From contig JAUIJH010000040.1 in the NCBI GenBank assembly GCA_030431335.1, positions 1 through 35,698 of the forward strand: a stretch of DNA of 35,698 nt, read 5' to 3'. Each line of letters begins with the position of its first letter. Positions within the stretch are counted from its first letter, which is position 1. The stretch is from Alphaproteobacteria bacterium (GTDB lineage: Bacteria > Pseudomonadota > Alphaproteobacteria > Rhizobiales > Amorphaceae). The translations under genes and the position numbers were made by a program. Positions 32,734 to 35,698 of this stretch are shown here, piece after piece. The notes under the pieces are model-generated. The model was not told where the DNA came from. It did no database searches and saw nothing but the letters and a program-made list of their open reading frames with translations.

Positions 32734-33564
32734 TTACAGCGGCGGGGCGAGCGAGACGTGGCGGTTGACGTCCTTGTAGAGGAGATAGCGGAAGCGGCCT
32801 GGGCCGCCCGCGTAGCAGGCCTGCGGGCAGAAGGCGCGCAGCCACATGAAGTCGCCCGCCTCCACCTCCACCCAGTCGCGATTGAGTCGGTAGACGGCCT
32901 TGCCTTCGAGCACGTAGAGGCCGTGCTCCATCACGTGGGTCTCCTCGAACGGGATCACCGCGCCCGGCTCGAAGCTGACGATGTTGATGTGCATGTCGTA
33001 GCGCAGATCGTCCGTGTCGATGAACGAGGTGGCCGTCCAGCGTGCGCCGCTGCCCGGCGTCTGCGTCGGCGCGATGTCGTTGTCGTTGCGCACGATGGGG
33101 TCCGGCAGGTCGAGCCCGGCGGCCGGCTGCCAGCGCTTGCGAATCCAGTGGAAGCGGGCCGGTGCCGTCCCTGAATTGCGCGCCTGCCATGCCGCGCCGG
33201 GCGGAATATAGGCAAACCCCCCCGGCTCCAGCGTGTGAAGGCGTCCGGCCAGCGTGATGTCGAGGCTGCCTTCCATGACGAACAGCGCCCCTTGGGCCGC
33301 CGTGTCCGGCTCCGGCGCCTGCGAGCCGCCGCCGGAGGCGACCTCCATCACGTATTGCGAAAAGGTCTCGGCGAACCCGGACATGGGGCGGGCGAGGATC
33401 CATGCCCGCGTCGCGTCCCACCCCGGCAGGCGGCTGGTGACGATGTCGCGCATCACACCGTGCGGGATCAGCGCGTAGGCCTCTGTAAAGACGGCCCGGC
33501 CGGTGTGCAGCGTGCTCTGGTCGGGAAGCCCGCCATGGGGCGCGCGGTAGGACGAATGACTCAC
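32734..33564 (-). CDS. allE: (S)-ureidoglycine aminohydrolase (bicupin, AllE/YlbA)
   Basis: This 276-residue bicupin is read from a GTG at 33564 with GAGGAA upstream. The N-terminal cupin includes FVMEGSLDITLAGRLHTLEP and FAYIPPGAAWQARN. The C-terminal cupin holds the Mn-site set known from ureidoglycine aminohydrolases: E208 and H210 (FEETHVMEHG), H214 and Q248 (FCPQACYAGG). The pattern YDMHINIVSFEPGA followed by ETH.MEHG.YVLEG matches YlbA closely. The enzyme converts (S)-ureidoglycine to (S)-ureidoglycolate plus ammonia in allantoin breakdown. No other allantoin gene is nearby; a TRAP transporter starts 474 nt to the right on the other strand and could serve ureide or purine-acid uptake (inference). 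Confidence 0.92.
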   Translation of the reverse strand: MSHSSYRAPHGGLPDQSTLHTGRAVFTEAYALIPHGVMRDIVTSRLPGWDATRAWILARPMSGFAETFSQYVMEVASGGGSQAPEPDTAAQGALFVMEGSLDITLAGRLHTLEPGGFAYIPPGAAWQARNSGTAPARFHWIRKRWQPAAGLDLPDPIVRNDNDIAPTQTPGSGARWTATSFIDTDDLRYDMHINIVSFEPGAVIPFEETHVMEHGLYVLEGKAVYRLNRDWVEVEAGDFMWLRAFCPQACYAGGPGRFRYLLYKDVNRHVSLAPPL

Positions 33565-34037
33565 GGCTGAATGGTTCCTCGGGGCGTTGTGGCCACGCAA
33601 TGTCTCGGGTCGGGGAAGCGCGAGGCGGTCGCCCGTCCTACCGCGGCGGATCCCTCGTGTCAGCACGCGCGCCGCGGCGGCCGCCTGCCATGCGCGGGCA
33701 ACGCGGGACCGGTCCGCCTCCGCCTCGGCCGGCGCGAAGGTCTGCTCAATTCGTGGGCAGTATTTGGCCAACTTTTCGCGTTGCATTCTTATTGCGCATC
33801 CGTTGCCATGTCGGCGCTCTTGCCTCGGCGGCTTGGAGCCGAGCGCCGGGATATCGATGCAGGAAGTCTTCCGACAGAAGTGGCTGTGTGCCGCGCTTTT
33901 CGGGCGCCGCGGCGGACGTGCGGCGCTTGGCGAACCCGTCGCGCAGGACCGGCGCCGCCGGCGCGGTCCGGCGGCGCTCGGCCGCCATCGCCCTGCGGCA
34001 GGGCCCGGTTCGCTCGCGCGGCAAAGGATGGATCAGG
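33565..34037. other. 473-nt intergenic region between allE and dctQ
   Basis: I find no credible gene. The frames that cross it have no family motifs and look like GC-bias artefacts. It must hold divergent promoters for allE and the dctQ-dctM operon. The least GC-rich stretch is about 33745-33800 and is the best place for a promoter. An imperfect inverted repeat (CTCGGC at 33824-33829, GCCGAG at 33838-33843) may be a hairpin or site. No dctP gene is present in this gap. Confidence 0.5.
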
Positions 34038-34550
34038 TTGGATAGGATCAGGGAAAGGGCAGGGGCGTTGTCCGCCGGGCTCAACCGCGTCGTCGAGGCC
34101 GTCGTGGTGCTCATTATTGTGGCGCTGGTCCTCGATGTCTGGGTTGGGGTTCTCGACCGCTACATCTTCAAGTGGCAGCTCAACTGGCCGGAAATCATGG
34201 CGCGCTACCTGATGATCTGGGCGGCGCTGCTGGCGGTGTCGTGCGGGATCGCGCGGCGCGAGCACATCGGTCTCACCATCCTGATCGACCGGCTGCCGGG
34301 TGGCGTGCGCCGCACCATCCTCATCGGGTGCGACCTGCTCGCCCTCGCGCTGTTCGCGTGGACGCTCTGGTACGGCGTGCAGTTCGCCATCTCCGGCGCG
34401 AACCGGTACGCGATGATTTTCGGCATGTCGATGGCGCCGGCCTTCTCCGCCGTGCCGGCGGCCGCCGCGATGGCGGCGATCCAACTCGCGCTGTGCGTCG
34501 TGCGCGACGGCGGACGCTACGCGCTGCCCGACCAGGCGGGGGAGGCGTAG
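34038..34550 (+). CDS. dctQ: TRAP transporter small permease DctQ (second system)
   Basis: This 170-residue membrane protein starts at a TTG (34038) with AAAGGA upstream; no in-frame ATG gives a sensible start. Four helices are visible: about 15-36 (VVEAVVVLIIVALVLDVWVG), 47-65 (LNWPEIMARYLMIWAALLAV), about 90-110, and 130-150. The family loop GIARREHIGLTILIDRLPGG with R-E-H is classical DctQ and is closer to consensus than the copy at 62-562. It forms the membrane complex with the DctM encoded 2 nt downstream. The matching DctP gene is not in the window upstream and may follow dctM. Confidence 0.92.
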   Translation: MDRIRERAGALSAGLNRVVEAVVVLIIVALVLDVWVGVLDRYIFKWQLNWPEIMARYLMIWAALLAVSCGIARREHIGLTILIDRLPGGVRRTILIGCDLLALALFAWTLWYGVQFAISGANRYAMIFGMSMAPAFSAVPAAAAMAAIQLALCVVRDGGRYALPDQAGEA

Positions 34551-34552
34551 CC

Positions 34553-35698
34553 ATGGCCATCGGCATCATCTTCTTCGTGCTGCTCGTGGTCGGCATGCCC
34601 ATCGGCTTCGCCATCGGGCTCGCCGGACTGGCCGGCCTCCTCGACATGGGCAACGAGCGCTTCCTGCTCACGGGCGTCTCGAAGCTGTTCTCGGGGCTCG
34701 ATTCCTTCCCCTTCCTCGCCATGCCGTTCTTCATCCTCGCCGGCGAGATCATGAACCACATCGGCATCACCAATCAGCTCATGCGCCTCGCCCACGTGCT
34801 GGTGCGCCACTTCCGCGGCGGCCTCGCCCACGCCAACATGGTGGCCTCGGTGCTGTTCGCCGGCCTCACCGGCGCGGCGACGGCCGACGCCGCCGCCTTC
34901 GGCAAGACGCTGGTGCCGGAGATGGTGAAAAGCGGCTACCGGCGCGACTATGCGTGCGCGGTGACGGCGGCGGGCTCGATCATCGGCCCCACCATTCCGC
35001 CCTCGGGGCTGATGGTGGTGTACGGCTCGCTGCTCGGCGTCTCCATCGGCGGCCTGTTCGCGGCCGGCATCCTGCCCGGCCTCGCCATCTGCGTGGTGTG
35101 CATGGGCATCATCGCGCTCGGCGCCAAGCGCAACAAGCTGCCCTCGCCCGAACCCCGCGCAAGCCTCCGCGAGATCGCCCGGACCACGCTGAGCTCGACG
35201 GCGGCGCTCCTGATGCCGGTCATCATCCTGGGCGGCATCCTCGGCGGCATCGTGACGCCGACCGAAGCCGCCTCGCTCGCCGTCGCCTACGCGCTGTTCC
35301 TGGGCGTCTTCGTCTACCGCAACATCGGCTTCGCCGACCTCTACGGCATCTTCCTGCGCACGGCGCGGATCACGGGGGTGATCTTCGTCATCATCGCGTT
35401 CGCATCCATGCTCGGCTGGTGGATGAGCTTTGAGCGGGTGCCCCAGGCGATCGCGCAGCTGATGCTGTCCCTGTCGGACAACCGCTATGTGATCATCCTG
35501 CTCATCGTGGCGCTGCTGCTGGCCATCGGCATGGTGATGGACATCACCGCGATCCTCATCATCCTGGCGCCCGTGCTGGTGCCGCTCGCCAACGATATCG
35601 GGCTGGAGCCGATCCACTCCGGCATCATCTTCGTCGTCGCACTCAACATCTCGCTGATGACGCCGCCGGTCGGCGCGTGCCTGTTCGTCCTGTCCTCG
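34553..35698 (+). CDS. dctM: TRAP transporter large permease DctM (second system), C-terminus cut off
   Basis: 382 codons are visible and the frame is open to the right edge; DctM proteins are about 425 residues, so about 40 are missing. It starts MAIGIIFFVLLVVGMPIGFA. A stretch with FPFLAMPFFILAGEIMNHIG, then GLTGAATADAAAFGKTLVPE, and AAGSIIGPTIPPSGLMVVYG, the conserved substrate/Na+ region, follow. The end NISLMTPPVGACLF is the second TPP.G motif. About eleven to twelve helices are evident. It is the transport subunit of the importer with the DctQ encoded just upstream. The substrate is unknown; the neighbouring ureidoglycine aminohydrolase is the only hint. Confidence 0.95.
   Translation, partial: MAIGIIFFVLLVVGMPIGFAIGLAGLAGLLDMGNERFLLTGVSKLFSGLDSFPFLAMPFFILAGEIMNHIGITNQLMRLAHVLVRHFRGGLAHANMVASVLFAGLTGAATADAAAFGKTLVPEMVKSGYRRDYACAVTAAGSIIGPTIPPSGLMVVYGSLLGVSIGGLFAAGILPGLAICVVCMGIIALGAKRNKLPSPEPRASLREIARTTLSSTAALLMPVIILGGILGGIVTPTEAASLAVAYALFLGVFVYRNIGFADLYGIFLRTARITGVIFVIIAFASMLGWWMSFERVPQAIAQLMLSLSDNRYVIILLIVALLLAIGMVMDITAILIILAPVLVPLANDIGLEPIHSGIIFVVALNISLMTPPVGACLFVLSS

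Noticed and set aside
33571..34212. Several frames covering the gap between allE and dctQ
   Set aside because: Translations are Arg/Ala/Pro-rich with no motif, signal or ribosome site. They overlap each other on both strands and run into dctQ in the wrong frame.

Overview
The window is very GC-rich coding DNA (third codon positions mostly G or C) with tight head-to-tail gene packing and many 1-8 nt stop/start overlaps. Two TRAP transporters, a SorC-family sugar regulator, a Tat-exported ABC binding protein, a cysQ-cysD-cysNC sulfate-activation operon with fused CysN-CysC and a protocatechuate 4,5-cleavage branch all point to a heterotrophic alphaproteobacterium, most likely of the Hyphomicrobiales (Rhizobiales) type. 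I see no rRNA, tRNA, CRISPR, transposase or phage gene. It looks like a chromosomal region dense in catabolic cassettes.

Region A (1-5369): a leftward TRAP transporter (dctP-dctQ-dctM, dctM cut by the window edge) is divergent from a rightward operon: a LigK/GalC-like aldolase, a GalD/LigU-like 4-oxalomesaconate tautomerase, LigI 2-pyrone-4,6-dicarboxylate hydrolase and a DUF1932 NAD(P)-dehydrogenase. This is the lower part of the protocatechuate/gallate meta-cleavage route (PDC to oxalomesaconate to pyruvate + oxaloacetate). The ring-opening dioxygenase and the hydratase are missing here.

Region B (5436-13593): a leftward GntR regulator-tcuA-tcuB set (tricarballylate oxidation) shares one operator-promoter region with a rightward set: an AbrB-type membrane protein, a second PrpF-superfamily isomerase, a thiamine-diphosphate enzyme and a D-2-hydroxyacid dehydrogenase. 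TcuAB makes cis-aconitate, and a PrpF enzyme could interconvert aconitate isomers. The last two enzymes have no established place in such a route, so this may be an undescribed tricarboxylate pathway.

Region C (13723-25118): a SorC regulator and a class II aldolase with a long histone H1-like tail run leftward. Divergent from them are two ABC permeases, a Tat-exported binding protein, an FGGY kinase, a glycerol-1-phosphate-dehydrogenase-family enzyme, the ABC ATPase, a GpsA-like dehydrogenase and an RpiB-like isomerase. Together they make a complete import, phosphorylation, oxidation, isomerisation and aldol-cleavage kit for a short-chain polyol or sugar of unknown identity.

Region D (25218-35698): a CmoB-like methyltransferase, the cysQ-cysD-cysNC operon ending in a clear terminator, then a leftward group (EmrE-like efflux protein, DksA/TraR zinc-finger protein, DsbA-fold isomerase), a secreted DUF1906 protein, a leftward (S)-ureidoglycine aminohydrolase, and a second TRAP transporter (dctQ-dctM) running off the right edge.
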